From NCBI RefSeq assembly GCF_035046485.1, contig NC_085138.1:9645823-9709822 (forward strand): 64,000 nucleotides of DNA, in the 5' to 3' direction. The notes below the pieces were generated by a model that searched no databases, was not told the DNA's origin, and worked only from the letters and a program-made list of their open reading frames with translations. A program made the translations under genes and the position numbers. Below are positions 10,801 through 21,896 of the stretch, piece after piece; position 1 is the stretch's first letter, and each line of letters starts with the position of its first letter. The DNA comes from Aedes albopictus (Eukaryota > Arthropoda > Insecta > Diptera > Culicidae).

Positions 10801-12342
10801 CTGGAGCAGATCAACTACGGTGGAGAAGCACTGGTGATTACCAAGATTTGGAAGGAGGAAGTATTACCGGAGGAATGGATGGAAGGTATCGTGTGTCCCA
10901 TCTACAAAAAGGGCGACAAGATACTCTCTCAAATTTTATGCCACCGTCTATCACCGATTGCAAGAGAGTTCGTGGGGCAATATCAGGCTGGATTTATGGG
11001 TGAACGCGCTACAACGGACCAGATGTTCGCCAACCGCCAGGTGTTGCAGAAATGCCGCGAATACAACGTGCCCACACATCACTTGTTCATCGATTTCAAA
11101 TCGGCGTATGATACAATCGATCGAGAACAGCTATGGCAGATTATGCACGAATACGGATTCCCGGATAAACTGATACGGTTGATCAAGGCGACGATGGATC
11201 GAGTGATGTGCGTAATTCGAGTATCACGGACACTCTCGACTCCCTTCGAATCTCGCAAAGGGTTACGACAAGGTGATAGTCCCCAAGCAACACACATGTT
11301 ATATACGAGTTACGACAGCGCAAGTTTTGGTTGTATAGAAGTTATTTCGACGTTATTTCAACATTATGTTAGAATTACGTCAAATAAACTTCTATACAAT
11401 CAAAACTTGTGCTGCCGTTACTGTTATATAACATGTGTGTTGCTTGGGTCTTTCGTGCTTGCTGTTCAACATTGCTTTAGAATGTGTAATAAGGAGAGCG
11501 GGGATAAACACGAGTGGAACGATTTTCACGAAGTTCGTTCAGCTGCTTGGTTTCGCTGATGATTTGATATTATTGCTCGTAAATTTGAGACGATGGCGGA
11601 AACGTTCATCCGACTAAAGAGAGAAGCCAGGCAAATCAGACTAGTCATTAATGTGTCGAAGACAAAGTACATGATGGCAAAGGGCTCCAGGGAGGAATCA
11701 CCGTGCCCGCCAACCCGAATTTCTATCGACGGTGATGAAATCGAGGCGGTTGAAGAATTCGTGTACTTGGGCTCACTGGTTACCGCCGACAACGACAGGA
11801 AATCGTGCTTACTTTGGACTCCGCAGAACTCTACGATCGAATAAAGTTCGCCGTAACACGAAGTTAACCATCTACCAAACGTTGATTAGACCGGTCGTCC
11901 TCTATGGGCACGAAACATGGACCCTACGTGCAGAGGACCAACGCGCCCTTGGAGTTTTCGAACGGAAGGTGTTGCGTACCATCTACGGCGGAGTGCAGAT
12001 GGAAGAGGGACTTGGAGAAGGCGAATGAACCACGAGCTGCATCAGCTGCTAAGAGAACCAACCATCCACTAAAATAGGGAGGCTACGGTGGGTGGATCAC
12101 GTCATCAGGATATCGGATAGCAACCCGACTAAAATGGTTCTCGAGAGTCATCCGACCGGTACAAGACGACGTGGAGCGCAGCGTGCTAGGTGGATCGACC
12201 AAGTGGAGGACGATCTGCGCACCCTACACAGAGCAGAGTGTGGAACTGGAGACAGACAGCCATGGATCGAGTGGAATGGAGACGGCTACTATGTACAGCA
12301 GAGGCCACCCCGGCCTTAGCATGATCGGTAAGGTAAGGTATA
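10801..12342 (+). pseudogene. RTE-like non-LTR reverse transcriptase relic, copy 1
   Basis: The frame from 10834 carries CPIYKKGDK, QYQAGFMGERATTDQM, DFKSAYD (motif A) and KGLRQGD. After a MITE it resumes at 11450 with LSCLLFNIAL, then LLGFADD (FADD catalytic motif), INVSKTKYM, EEFVYLGSLVT, VVLYGHETWTL, FERKVLRTIYGG and finally the RRGAQRARWIDQVEDDL tail, ending in a GGTAAGGTAAGGTA simple-repeat tail at about 12329-12342. It lacks the 5' endonuclease, has an in-frame gap after KKGDK and at least four frame breaks. The C-terminal ETWTL/FERK pattern and short-repeat tail fit RTE-like elements such as Aedes JAM1; this clade call is from memory. Confidence 0.85.
11282..11448. mobile_element. 167-bp CCCAAGCAAC-TIR MITE, TSD TC
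   Basis: The ends CCCAAGCAACACACATG and the complement are perfect, and the whole element is close to a hairpin (CAGCGCAAGTTTTG pairing with CAAAACTTGTGCTG). It interrupts the RTE-like relic between RQGDS and LSCLLF. Removing it with one TC (11280-11281, 11449-11450) restores the frame, so the 2-bp duplication is well supported. Confidence 0.9.
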
Positions 12343-12574
12343 TTAAAATATCATAACTTCTGCACCAGTTGACCGATTTTACATATTTCAATTCGATTAA
12401 AAGGGATTGAATTTTACTTATGAAATTGAGCGATTCAACATCAGCAGAAGAATCCAAAATAAAATATTTCAGAGGTGGTTGGTATTATTTCCAAGAATGC
12501 ATTTTATCTTATCTCAGTCGATTTTTACTGTTCACAGGGTGCCCTAATGTAAATGAAGTTACTTAGTAGTTGGA

Positions 12575-12753
12575 CGTGGAGCGATCCTGGTGTGATGGTT
12601 AAAACACCTGACTGTCACGCCGAGGACCTGGGATCGAATCCCACTCCCGACAAACTCACAAATTGTGAGTTTTTCCTTTGGAAGGGAAGTAAAGCGTGGG
12701 TCCCGAGATGAACTAGCCAAGGGCTAAAAATCTCGTTAATACAGATAAAAAAA
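12575..12753 (+). mobile_element. Feilai-like SINE, copy 2, TSD GTAGTTGGA
   Basis: It contains A-box-like TGGTGTGATGGTT and B-box-like GGGATCGAATCCC, then ACAAATTGTGAG, GGAAGGGAAGTAAAGCGTGG, GATGAACTAGCC and a short GATAAAAAAA tail. Perfect 9-bp duplications GTAGTTGGA lie at 12566-12574 and 12754-12762. It is essentially full length for this family. Confidence 0.93.
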
Positions 12754-12882
12754 GTAGTTGGATTTCATATGATATTGGAGTTGTATTTTATCTTATGATA
12801 ATAAACTAGTTTTGAAAACTTAGCATGCTTAAATTGTAAGGGTGGTTAGATGCTACGGGATCTATTGCATTAGTTAAATTAA

Positions 12883-12964
12883 CCTTCCTTTTGCATTACG
12901 TTGGCAGCAGCTCGCTGACGTAGTGTACGTTTGGGTCAAAAATGACCCCAATGCCAAAGGAGGG
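12883..12964. mobile_element. 82-bp MITE flanked by TTAA
   Basis: The ends CCTTCCTTTTGCATT and AATGCCAAAGGAGGG are imperfect inverted repeats, directly flanked by TTAA at 12879-12882 and 12965-12968. TTAA duplication with CC(C/T)T ends suggests a piggyBac-type non-autonomous element. Confidence 0.75.
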
Positions 12965-12968
12965 TTAA

Positions 12969-13700
12969 TATAGATACAGAAGTTAACATCAATTTTCTAT
13001 CAGTGATTTTTTCCATGAAGTCATTAAAAAGCAGTAAAAACCGAAAATGCAAATTTTTCGTCATATTGAATTACACTACATGCAATACTAACCAACTAAC
13101 GACCATAACTCTTCTATCGATTAAAAACGTCGATACCACCTAATTTGTTTCAACAAGCAATCAGATTTAAAAGTTAGGTTGTTAACTTTAAAAAGCAAAT
13201 AGATAAATAAACATGCAAATAATAATGGAAAGCGAGCGCATATCACACCAAATAGCGCATGTAAACCAAACAAAATGATAGTTGTGCATATCTCTTGATT
13301 AGCACTCTCTATTTACAGCCGAGCCCTGCCATTGACTGTATGTTTTCCGAAGTTTGCAAAGCTACCCTCAAATCAAGCATATCAATGGTGAAAAAAATAT
13401 GCATGCACTTTGTAGTTAGTTAGTGACCTGTGCAAAACGACGACGACCCAGCCAGTCGGATAGCAGCGCAGTCAGTAGCATTCATATTCATTAGAAATTT
13501 ATTCATCCATAAAGTGCATAAAAGCAAATAAAGAGCGGCAGCTTGAAGGGTAAAGCATGGGAAACTAGTTTTAATAATCTACTATCACTACGCAGCAGCA
13601 ACGGCAGCCAGTGGTGGCGTTTGTCAGTGTTATGGCTTTTTCCGATTTCGATTACCGCACTGACTAGCTGTGCAATGCAATGTGGTTGACTGGTTGGTTA
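12969..13700. other. unassigned unique sequence
   Basis: No gene or repeat recognised. The part at 13430-13620 is richer in GC, with CGACGACGA and GCAGCAGCAACGGCAGC, and could be regulatory or 5' UTR sequence, but nothing fixes this. Confidence 0.3.
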
Positions 13701-13869
13701 GGGGCTGTTCATAAACCACGTAGACCAAAATTTGGCCATTTCAGACCCCCCCCCCCCTCCCCCCTCGTAGACTTTTGTCCATACAAAAATTTTGAAATTT
13801 GTATGGAGCGTAGACTTTGGCCAGACCCCCCCTCCCCCCAAAAAGTCTACGTGGTTTATGAACGGCCCC
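13701..13869. mobile_element. GGGGCTGT-TIR MITE, copy b, TSD TTA
   Basis: It starts GGGGCTGTTCATAAACCACG and ends with the near-complement (one difference, CGGCCCC). TTA flanks both sides (13698-13700, 13870-13872). It belongs to the subfamily with CACGTAGACCAAAATTTGG, as does copy d. It contains C-rich tracts. Confidence 0.92.
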
Positions 13870-14960
13870 TTAGCTGCTCCGAGGCAGAAGCGTGCAGATT
13901 ACGCGCGATGGCAATGACTGATGAAGCGTGTGGGTGGGTGTGCTGTAGTATAGGTACTGTGCATGCATCTTTCGGAAGGTGGGTGGAATGGATAAATAGT
14001 GAATACGAAAGTGAATGGAACTGTTAGTAGACGTCCGGTAGACAGCTCGAAGCAAATGTAAGATATGAATGGAAAATACGTTGGAGACGATGAAAAATAC
14101 ATAGGAAAGCAAAGGAAATGAAAAAGAGCTAACAAACAGCAAAGTAGGAAAACGTCACAATTGGATTGATATGATAAGGCGGACTTACATAAAAAGCAGA
14201 ATGCAAACAGCATAAAGTTGAACACTCGGAGTCGATTCATGGTTGGAATTCTTCTCGAACTGTTGGTGTTGTTTTCACTTTCTGGTACGGTTCCACCGAT
14301 GGCGAGGGTGATACCGATGGATGATGATACTCGACGTCTGTTATTTTCACTTTCTTTGATCAGGCGTTGCAAAGACGGAAAAATGCAAACATTCAATTTG
14401 AATATTCAAATCATTCACTCGTTTCTTCTCGTCGGGATTGTGCTTCTTCCTCAATCTTCTCTTCACTGATCACACACTGACTGGAAGCGGCTTCCAATCT
14501 GAAATTTCAAACATGCAACAACACTTCGAGATCAAACACACATTATTTTCGGAAAAACTCAACACTCGAATCGAGCCGGACCCGCCAGACCGGAGCAGCT
14601 CTCGACGCGGATTAGGCTTGAACACGCGAACGACACGGCGAACAATGTGTACACTACTGGACCGGAGCACCTTCCTGCTGCCACGGACAGGTGCTCGCAC
14701 CGAGAAAAGGAACGAACGAACGAACGACGACGACGAATCACACACTCTTCTACCAGAAAACCGAATTTGCATCGGTCCATCAATCGGATCGGCGATGTTG
14801 TTTGGCCATCACATACGATTATTGCCTGTAAGGAGATTTCTGGGGAGAGAGAAAGAAATAAAGAAAGGTTAGGAGAATGGCATTTTTGTGAATCGAATAC
14901 GCGAGTGAATAAGTAATGTGATGAGAGGGGGATTGGTGTGAAATGCGTCAGATCACCTTG
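13870..14960. other. unassigned GC-richer unique region
   Basis: Several overlapping frames on both strands run through this stretch (for example 13899-14396 and 14470-14772 on minus, 14438-14872 on plus), but none has domain-like content. GAACGAACGAACGACGACGACG at about 14711-14732 is a short simple repeat. The base composition suggests host unique DNA, perhaps near a promoter or UTR. No gene call is justified. Confidence 0.3.
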
Positions 14961-15129
14961 AGTTTTAGTTATCCCTTGAGGTAAAGGGACATTGAATGAC
15001 GAATCTGTTGAAATTTATAGAAGGTATCCCCACATTTTAGGGGCCCCCATAAAAACCTTTTTGCTTGGTAAACATTAACAAAAACAAAGAAAAGCTTATT
15101 TGCTCATGGCATTTTTACCTCCGAGGGGC

Positions 15130-15845
15130 CTCCACATCCCCCTCCACATATGGCCCCGGGCCCCCACAATCCTTAATCCGGGCCTGGGGGCATTTTAGGT
15201 GGGTTTCAGAGGCTTTCAAGGGGGTCTTCGGTGGTTTCAGGGGCGTTCAAGAGGCGAGAGGGTCTTAGGACGTTCCCAGGGAGTTTCAGAAGGTCTCAAG
15301 AGCACTTCAGGGAGTTTCAAGGGTTCCCAGTGATCTCAGGGGTGTTTCAAGGAGATCTCAAGGGCGTTTCTGGTGGCCCGAGCGGGTTTCTGAGGGAGGT
15401 CTCAGAAGCGTTTAAGCGGCTTTCAAAGGCGTTCAAGGGAGTCTGATCAGGTTTCAAGAGGGTACAAGGAGATCTCAGGGGAGTTTCATGGAGGCCCAAG
15501 GGGTTTTAGGGACATACCAGGAAATATCAGGAGCATTTCAAAAGGGTACTATGAGGTATCAGGATCTACGGGTACCATCTGAAACCCTTTTGGAGCGTCT
15601 CAAAGGCTCCCTGGAACCTCCTCCCTGAGACTCCCCGAAACGCCCCTGTAACCCCCTGAAACAATCCAGATACCTCATGGTGCTTCCTGAAACCCTCATG
15701 GACCCCTTGAAACGCCCCTTGAAAATCACCTAGCAGTCCCTGCAACTCCCCGAAACGCCCTATGAGTTCCTCAGGAACACCACTGGATATCCCTAAGATC
15801 ATTTAAAGCGTCCCTGAGGGCCCCTGGAATCCCCCTCAACCCTTA
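15130..15845. repeat. TTTCAGGGGCGTTCAAG-type repeat with polarity switch
   Basis: From 15180 to about 15555 words such as GTTTCAGGGGCGTTCAAG recur in the G-rich orientation. From about 15575 to 15845 the complement (CCCTTGAAACGCCCCTG) takes over. The C-rich orientation continues at 17210-17950 beyond a foldback element. No fixed period is evident. The open frames are repeat translations. Confidence 0.7.
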
Positions 15846-15849
15846 TGTG

Positions 15850-17190
15850 GTCGGCAGGGGGTACCGGGTACCTTTTTCGATTTCAAATCTCGATATTTTA
15901 ATGATTATTGCTCGGATTTTTGAAAGTAGGAAGTTCAAACTCTGCTAGATCTAAGAACTTGTGAATATACACTGGGTGTTAGGTTCCTGAGTGCAAACTT
16001 TTTAAAGGGTGATAGAGGACCATAAATGATGAAAAAAATTGTTCATATATTCAAATATATTCAAATCTCAACCGTTGCGTAGTTATTGAACTTTCCATGT
16101 TTTTGAGTATTATTGCCTTAACTGGCTATAACTCGAAAATGGTCGAACTTATCGCAGTTTTTTTACCCTTACTCGAAAAACTATTAAATTTTCTATCAAA
16201 TGGCATCTTTGAATCGATTGGCTTAGTTTTCTAGAGCAAATAGCTCAAAAGTAGTGTGTTTCAATTTGTTTTTGTCGATTATCTTTGAAAAATGCGAAAT
16301 AACTTAAAATTCTTCCTTTGGCAAAGTTGTGACCTCTGTTTTACTCTACAATTCGTTCTTTGACATCAAACTTCTATCTCTTAACGTTTTCTTGGAATTT
16401 TGATTTAAACATCGCATTTAAGCTCATACATTTGCAACTGTCAAGGTAAGCACATTTTTGCGTACTCTGCCACACATTTCAATCAAAATTGCAAGAAAAT
16501 AATAAGAGCTGGAAATTAGGAAACAAATTGTAGAGTAGAACAGGGGCTACAACTTTGCCTAAGAAATAATTTTATTTTATTACGCGTTTTCAAAGATAAT
16601 TGACAAAAACAATATAAAACAAACTACTTTTGAGCTATTTTGCTCTAGAAAACTTAGTTGATTAACTAAACCAACCGATTGAAAGATGCTATTTGATAGA
16701 TAATTCAATAATCTTTCGAATAAGGGTAAAAAACTTCGGTAACTCAGACCATTTTTAAGTCATAGCCAGTTAAGACAATAATAGTCAAAAACATGGAAAG
16801 TTCAATAACTACGTAAGGGGCTGTCCATAAACCACGTGGTCATAGGGGGGGGGGGGGGGGGGGGTCAATGACCATTTTGTATGGACAAATTAAAAATTTT
16901 GTATGGACTAATGACCACGCGCACCCCCCCCCCCCCCCCCGCGGGGGTTTGAAAAGTCCCAAAAAAATTACCACGTGGTTTATGGACAGCCCCTAAGGGT
17001 TGAGACTTTCCGGGTGAGATCTACCGCCACCCACGGTGGTCACATCAAATATTATCTCGATAGATGAAGAGTTTGTGAGTTGAATGTGCCGAAAAATTTG
17101 AGATCGGTGGAAAATTGACAATGATATGATCATTGATCATTTCAGTTTCATGGGTACCCTGCCGGCATTCTACGGGTGTTTTTTCTGCTA
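15850..17190. mobile_element. foldback element inside the G/C-polar repeat
   Basis: The arms at about 16068-16450 and 16480-16816 plus 16994-17004 are inverted copies (for example CTAGAGCAAATAGCTCAAAAG against its complement around 16635). They resume on both sides of MITE copy c. The outer limits are set loosely by GGCAGGGGGTACC near 15855 and GGTACCCTGCCGG near 17153. No transposase frame is present. Confidence 0.6.
16817..16993. mobile_element. GGGGCTGT-TIR MITE, copy c, TSD TAA
   Basis: The ends GGGGCTGTCCATAAACCACG are perfect inverted repeats, and TAA lies on both sides (16814-16816, 16994-16996). It belongs to the same subfamily as copy a (CACGTGGTCAT). It interrupts the right arm of the foldback, so it inserted later. 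The centre holds long G and C homopolymers. Confidence 0.92.
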
Positions 17191-17209
17191 GCCACACTAC
17201 GGTTAAGAC

Positions 17210-17950
17210 CCAGGTTAAGACTCCTTGGAGCATCCCTTAGACCTCCTGATTAAACTCCTTGAAAGGCTCATGAGACCCTCTGAAACTCTCCTGGAATCAC
17301 CTGAGACGCCTCTGGCATATCCTGCAACTCTTCCTGAAACCACCAGAAGTGTTCCAGAGGCCCCTGTAACCCCCTGAAATACCCAGAAGCACTTTTGAGA
17401 CCTGCTGGTACCCTTGAAACCCCTTGAGACCCCGTTGACACTCTCCTGAAATGTCCAGGGACCCTACGTCCTGGTACCCCCTGAAAGCCCCTGAAACTGC
17501 CCTGAGAACCTGTGGAATTTCCATGGAACCTCCTGAGACTCTTTGAAGCGTCCCTGAGCTCCCTGGAAACTCCTCAAGACCCGCTAAGGTCCACTGAGAC
17601 CCCCATCTACCATGGAGCACCATGGAACCTCTTAAAATCCCACTAGACTATCCTGACACCATTTATACATCTTTGAGACCACATGGTGCCCCTTGGAACC
17701 TCATGGAACTCCTTGAAACGCCATCGAAATCTCCTCGTACCCCATGACCCTGTGAAACTTTTACGGCACCCCCATTTAAACGCACCTAAGATTCTCTGGA
17801 ACATCCCTTGCACCTCCTGTTTAACATTCCTGAGGCCTCCTCGCAGCCTCTTGAGACCCCCTGAAGCGCCATTGGGACCCTATGACACCTTTTTGAAACG
17901 ACCTTGAGATCTCTTAGTACCCCATCGAGTTTCCTTGAAAGCCTCTGAAA
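17210..17950 (-). repeat. CCCTTGAAACGCCCC-type repeat, C-rich orientation
   Basis: Irregular words such as CTCCTTGAAAGGCTCATGAGA and CCCCTGAAATACCC recur. This continues the right half of the repeat at 15575-15845. Frames such as 17297-17623 (minus) are translations of the repeat. Confidence 0.65.
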
Positions 17951-18780
17951 GTAAGTTTTTTTTTTCGTTCAACTGAAAGTTCGAACAGGCTTGATTAACT
18001 CAAATTGAGAACCTCAATTTTCAGTTAACGCCCTCGAGCTGCAAAAGTTAGCTGTTTCGCTCTTCACTCTGACAACATTAGAAATAGCGCAAGAAAAGGG
18101 AGATGAAAAAGAACTCAAAATTAAGTTCAAATATGAAAGAATCCTTATATTGGATGATGGCCATATGGATTGATGACCATAAGTCTATCAACCTTGTTTT
18201 AGTTTAAACTGGATGCATTTCCTCATTCTTTTTTTATTTTTATTTTTTTTTCTTTGAATAACGAAGCAATATTTTCAAAACCTGTTATCGTACACATGTA
18301 GAGTATGGATCAAGGCATCTCCTGATTTTTTTGCTGGTAGTAAATGTTTTTAGTTTTTGCAGAAACCAATGTGTACGAAACCCGATTTTGAATATATTGC
18401 TCCGACCAAAAACTAAAAAAAAATAGAAAATGGGTCCAGTAAACTCAATGTGTGAATCCTGGAGGTATCCTTTAAGAAGTTCCTACAGGAATTCCTGGAG
18501 AAACACCCAGAGGAATCAGATTGATCATTGAAAAAATATTCCTGAAGTAGTTAGAGAAATTTCTATAAGAATCCCCAATCTGAAATAGTTTTGTCATGCT
18601 CATTCTACAATTGTTGTTCACACACATACACACAGCCTCGATGGCTGGGAGCTAGAAACTTGTTTCAACGATACGATAGCAAACCAAGAGGGTTTGCCTT
18701 CGTGCCGTTAAAATCATGGTAGGCCTCCTAGTACGTTCAAAACTCGCCATCTTAGCTGGTGGCGGGAAGGCTCAATTGAA
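17951..18780. other. mixed AT-rich sequence with a palindrome-family relic
   Basis: Positions 18255-18400 match one arm of the near-perfect palindrome at 50781-51060 (ACATGTAGAGTATGGATCA is shared) and are a diverged relic. A short GGAATTCCTGGAGAAAC-type degenerate patch lies at 18465-18575. The rest is unassigned. Confidence 0.45.
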
Positions 18781-19330
18781 GATAACACTAGTTTACAGCA
18801 TTTTTGAACTTGGTAAGCTGATGATCATTTTTAGTGTAGAATCATGCCCTGAGTTCGAAAACGTGAAAGAAAAAAATTACAGTAGAGCGGAAAAATTTTC
18901 GACTTTCCATACAAGGCTGTCGATTTGAAATCGATTTTTGCTCTATTTCTAAGCAAAGTTGCTCCCTTCATACATCTCTATTTCTGTAACCAATGCTCCG
19001 ATTGAGCTGATTTTTTTGCTGTAACTGGCTAACATCTAATGACTCAAATGTACGTTGAGGAAGGTTTTTTCAATTGTGTTTTTGTAATTGAAAAAAAATA
19101 CCAATCTTCATTATTTTTTGAAAATTTCGTCAAAATTTAAGGAGATCGTCCCATACACCCACCAATATCTCGACTTCCATTAAACTGACACCAAAAAAGT
19201 GTTCATATGATCGGAACATATTATAATCAGCTTTTTATTAACGCAAAAAGATTGAAAATTGGTCGACTGTATCGCAAAATATTTGAATTTTAGTAAATTC
19301 CATATTTTTAAAACCTGTAGAAGTCGATTT
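18780..19330 (+). repeat. dispersed repeat, copy 1 (pair with 39785-40330)
   Basis: This stretch aligns with 39785-40330 in the same orientation (for example ACACTAGTTTACAGCATT, then AAAAAAATTACAGTAGAGCG). Indels and substitutions are scattered throughout. It has no coding frame. It is probably an old non-autonomous element; its ends were not resolved. Confidence 0.65.
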
Positions 19331-19549
19331 TAAGTTAAAACTCAAAAACTGTTCTACTTAAAATTTTTTGAAGCACGATTTCGAAATAAGCACGTAATTA
19401 TGCATCATAAACTTCGGTCGTTGATAGAAGTTCACGACTTTCGTTTTATTTTGTAAACTTGTGTAACTGACAAGCGTCTACCAGCTCTGATTACGGTATC
19501 CCATGAAGAACCATGATGGCCTCCCTGCACAACAGATATCCATGAAATC

Positions 19550-20104
19550 AATTGACGAATGCTTGCGTCAAGTGAAGATAGTAGCTTGTACGGGGGAACT
19601 CTCAAAGCATGGCAGAAGACGCAAACTACATCAACGGTAAAGAAACAGTCTGACGACGGCAATCCACAACTAAAAGATGCAACTTCAGCAGCTGGAGCAA
19701 CAGAAGATGGAATAATGACTGCACGAACAGCAGAAGCAAGAGAAGAAGCAGAGTGACCAGCAGCTACGCGAGCAAGAGCTCAGTGAGAAGTAAAATCAAC
19801 GGCAGTTGCAAAGCATATGCAAAAGAAGTCGAAGGTGGAAGCTGCGAAAACTATAGCGGACGAGCTCGGTGAGCTCGTTGGAAAGAGGCATAAGGTGCAT
19901 AAGAACATCAGCTCGAACAAGACCATGTAGCAAGCAAATAATATATAGGTTGGAAGTCGCTAAAATTGAGTTGGCGGCGATTGAAATCGTCACCAAGGGT
20001 GCGACAGTCGGAATCCGAAACAGCTCCCGGTTGAGGTACCATGGCGAAGGGAAGCTCGACGACTATTAGAAGAGAGGAATTCCACGGAGTCATGTCAGTC
20101 GATC
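19550..20104 (+). pseudogene. R1-like retrotransposon relic, 5' (gag-like) part
   Basis: The sequence encodes a broken, Gln/Glu/Lys-rich frame with pieces such as KVEAAKTIADELGELVGKRH that resemble the ORF1 of mosquito R1-clade elements. Several stops are present. The frame MAKGSSTTIRREEFHGVMSV (from 20041) runs into the 2.9-kb insertion and continues after it at 23016 as QKVFSEEVQGK. The clade assignment rests mainly on the reverse transcriptase piece downstream. Confidence 0.6.
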
Positions 20105-20905
20105 CTGAGCGACCATTTCAAAAATATCTGAAACTTTGCACAGTTTTTCAATTTCATCTAAATCGCCATTTTTTGATATTAAACCTTCATATTCACTCAC
20201 GACTAACTTTTCAAAAGGGTGTATGCGAAAATAGTTCTAAAATATTCTAAAAGCTGTACAGCAAAAACGGATTGTTCGATTGTTATAAATTTTTCAGCAA
20301 AGTTAGATAACTAAATGATGATTCCTTAGAAAATATACACTGTAAAAAATTTCTTTTTCTACTTTGAAAAAATATGATATTTGTCACAAAAACTCAAATA
20401 TCTCAAAACCCTATCTTTTTACCAACTTCAATTTTTTAGGGGAAATGGCCCATTATATCAGCTATCTACCATAAAATTTTGGTGATGGTAAACTGATAAA
20501 CAAAAAAGTTATGACATTTCAAACATTTCACAATTTTTACATTTAGTAACAAAAAAAATTTTTTTTCTGTGTAAATTATTTCGAGAATTATATTTTGATG
20601 CTGATTTTATTGTAAAGGCTACCGCCTGAATTAAACAAGTTGTTTTCATGATACTTTAGTTTGATTATTCGTAATTACTATAGTATCTATTTGAAACTTA
20701 GACGCGATCCAGTGTTGTGATCAAAAATATTGAGATTGTCATACTTTTTATTGTACGTGACTGGTGAAAAAATCCCTTGATAGTGTTGAAAAGCTGTTGA
20801 TTATAAGAAAAATGGAATTGAATTTATTTTTAAGACAAAAGCTGTATAATAAAAGTTTTTTATACGCGTATACGTCTAGTTTATCCGCAAAAAAAATCCC
20901 TCTTA

Positions 20906-21126
20906 CACACTTATTTCTGAATTGCCTGTTCGGTACTTTTTTGACGAGATTATAACAGCAGTACGATCTCGGTAGTTTCGGTAATCGATTTTACTGAGGC
21001 TCAGTAAAACAACTGTCAAAATCGTATGGAAAAGGTAAACAATGCATTTTTGCTGAACGAGTTCGGTGCTCAGCAGTTTTAATCTCGTCAAAAAATTACC
21101 GAACTCGGTAATCAAAATTAAGTGTG
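20906..21126. mobile_element. 221-bp TA-flanked MITE (CACACTTA TIR)
   Basis: The ends CACACTTA and TAAGTGTG lie between TA dinucleotides (20904-20905, 21127-21128). The inverted repeat continues inward with GTTCGGTA and TTTTTTGACGAGATT. It is nested inside the 2.9-kb element. The TA duplication suggests a mariner/Tc1-type element. Confidence 0.7.
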
Positions 21127-21199
21127 TAGAGAACAGACTTTATGATCGGAAGAATGCGAGTAACTTCAACAACAACAAATGCATAAGAGGTACATACCA

Positions 21200-21455
21200 C
21201 AGACAAACAGACGAAACGCCTAGAACAATTTTAGTGAAAATTCATCGCCCAGTTCACACTATCACCACCTGGTGGAAATGTTTCACGAAACACTGCGTTG
21301 TGCAATATCGTCATCAGAAGGCGCTAGTGTGAAACGTCAAACGCAAAGAAAAACGATGGGCGCTCTTCTTGTTATGAAAGCCACAACCAAGATTCAAAAT
21401 GATCGTTGAAGGCGTGGTCAATGAAAATTTCGCCAGTGTTACGTTTGTTTGTCTG
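21200..21455. mobile_element. candidate MITE (CAGACAAACA TIR)
   Basis: CAGACAAACAGACGAAAC at 21200 is the imperfect inverted copy of GTTACGTTTGTTTGTCTG ending at 21455. No clear duplication was found. It lies between the TA-flanked MITE and the Cys-rich frame. Confidence 0.4.
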
Positions 21456-21614
21456 TATACATACCTGACAATGCTCACGAAAAAAACAAAAAAATACTAC
21501 CGCTATGAATATTAAAAATTGTATAGTATTTTTTTTTCTTCAGCCACCAACACCAAACAAGTAAGTTAAAATTAATAAGTGATTTTGTTTATTATAATCT
21601 AACGAACAAGATGA

Positions 21615-21896
21615 ACAGTCGCTTTCTCAAAGGTCTTCAACTCAACGCTCTCTTGTAGACCGTTTGATGAAAAAAAATGTTCAAAAGAGTTACGAAATCT
21701 CACCGAAAGCACCATAGATAAACTGAAAGAGACTGGTTATGCCCAAATGTCCACATTGTGTACAAAATTACGCATTTGCACGTCCTGCCGTCTAGAATTG
21801 GACAAACGAGCCATCCGTATATCATCGGTAAAGCAGGGCGCAGGAAGTTCGAAAACGACAACAACTGAGAAATTGCCATCAGCGACATCTGTTTAA
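21615..21896 (+). CDS. Cys-rich fragment inside the 2.9-kb element
   Basis: A 93-codon open frame ends at TAA 21894-21896 and has no in-frame ATG near its start. The ATG at 21611 (MNSRFLKG) is in another frame and stops at once, so either a frameshift or an upstream exon is implied. Cysteines are at residues 14, 22, 49, 55 and 58, in CRPFDEKKC and LCTKLRICTSC. The spacing resembles N-terminal zinc-binding domains seen in some insect transposon-like proteins, but I cannot name the family. The C-terminal half is Ser/Thr-rich. It is probably a remnant of the element's own protein. Confidence 0.4.
   Translation, partial: TVAFSKVFNSTLSCRPFDEKKCSKELRNLTESTIDKLKETGYAQMSTLCTKLRICTSCRLELDKRAIRISSVKQGAGSSKTTTTEKLPSATSV

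Noticed and set aside
13899..14396. 165-codon minus frame as a membrane protein
   Set aside because: It is hydrophobic only because it is read across T-rich sequence; there is no family, and opposing frames are similarly open.
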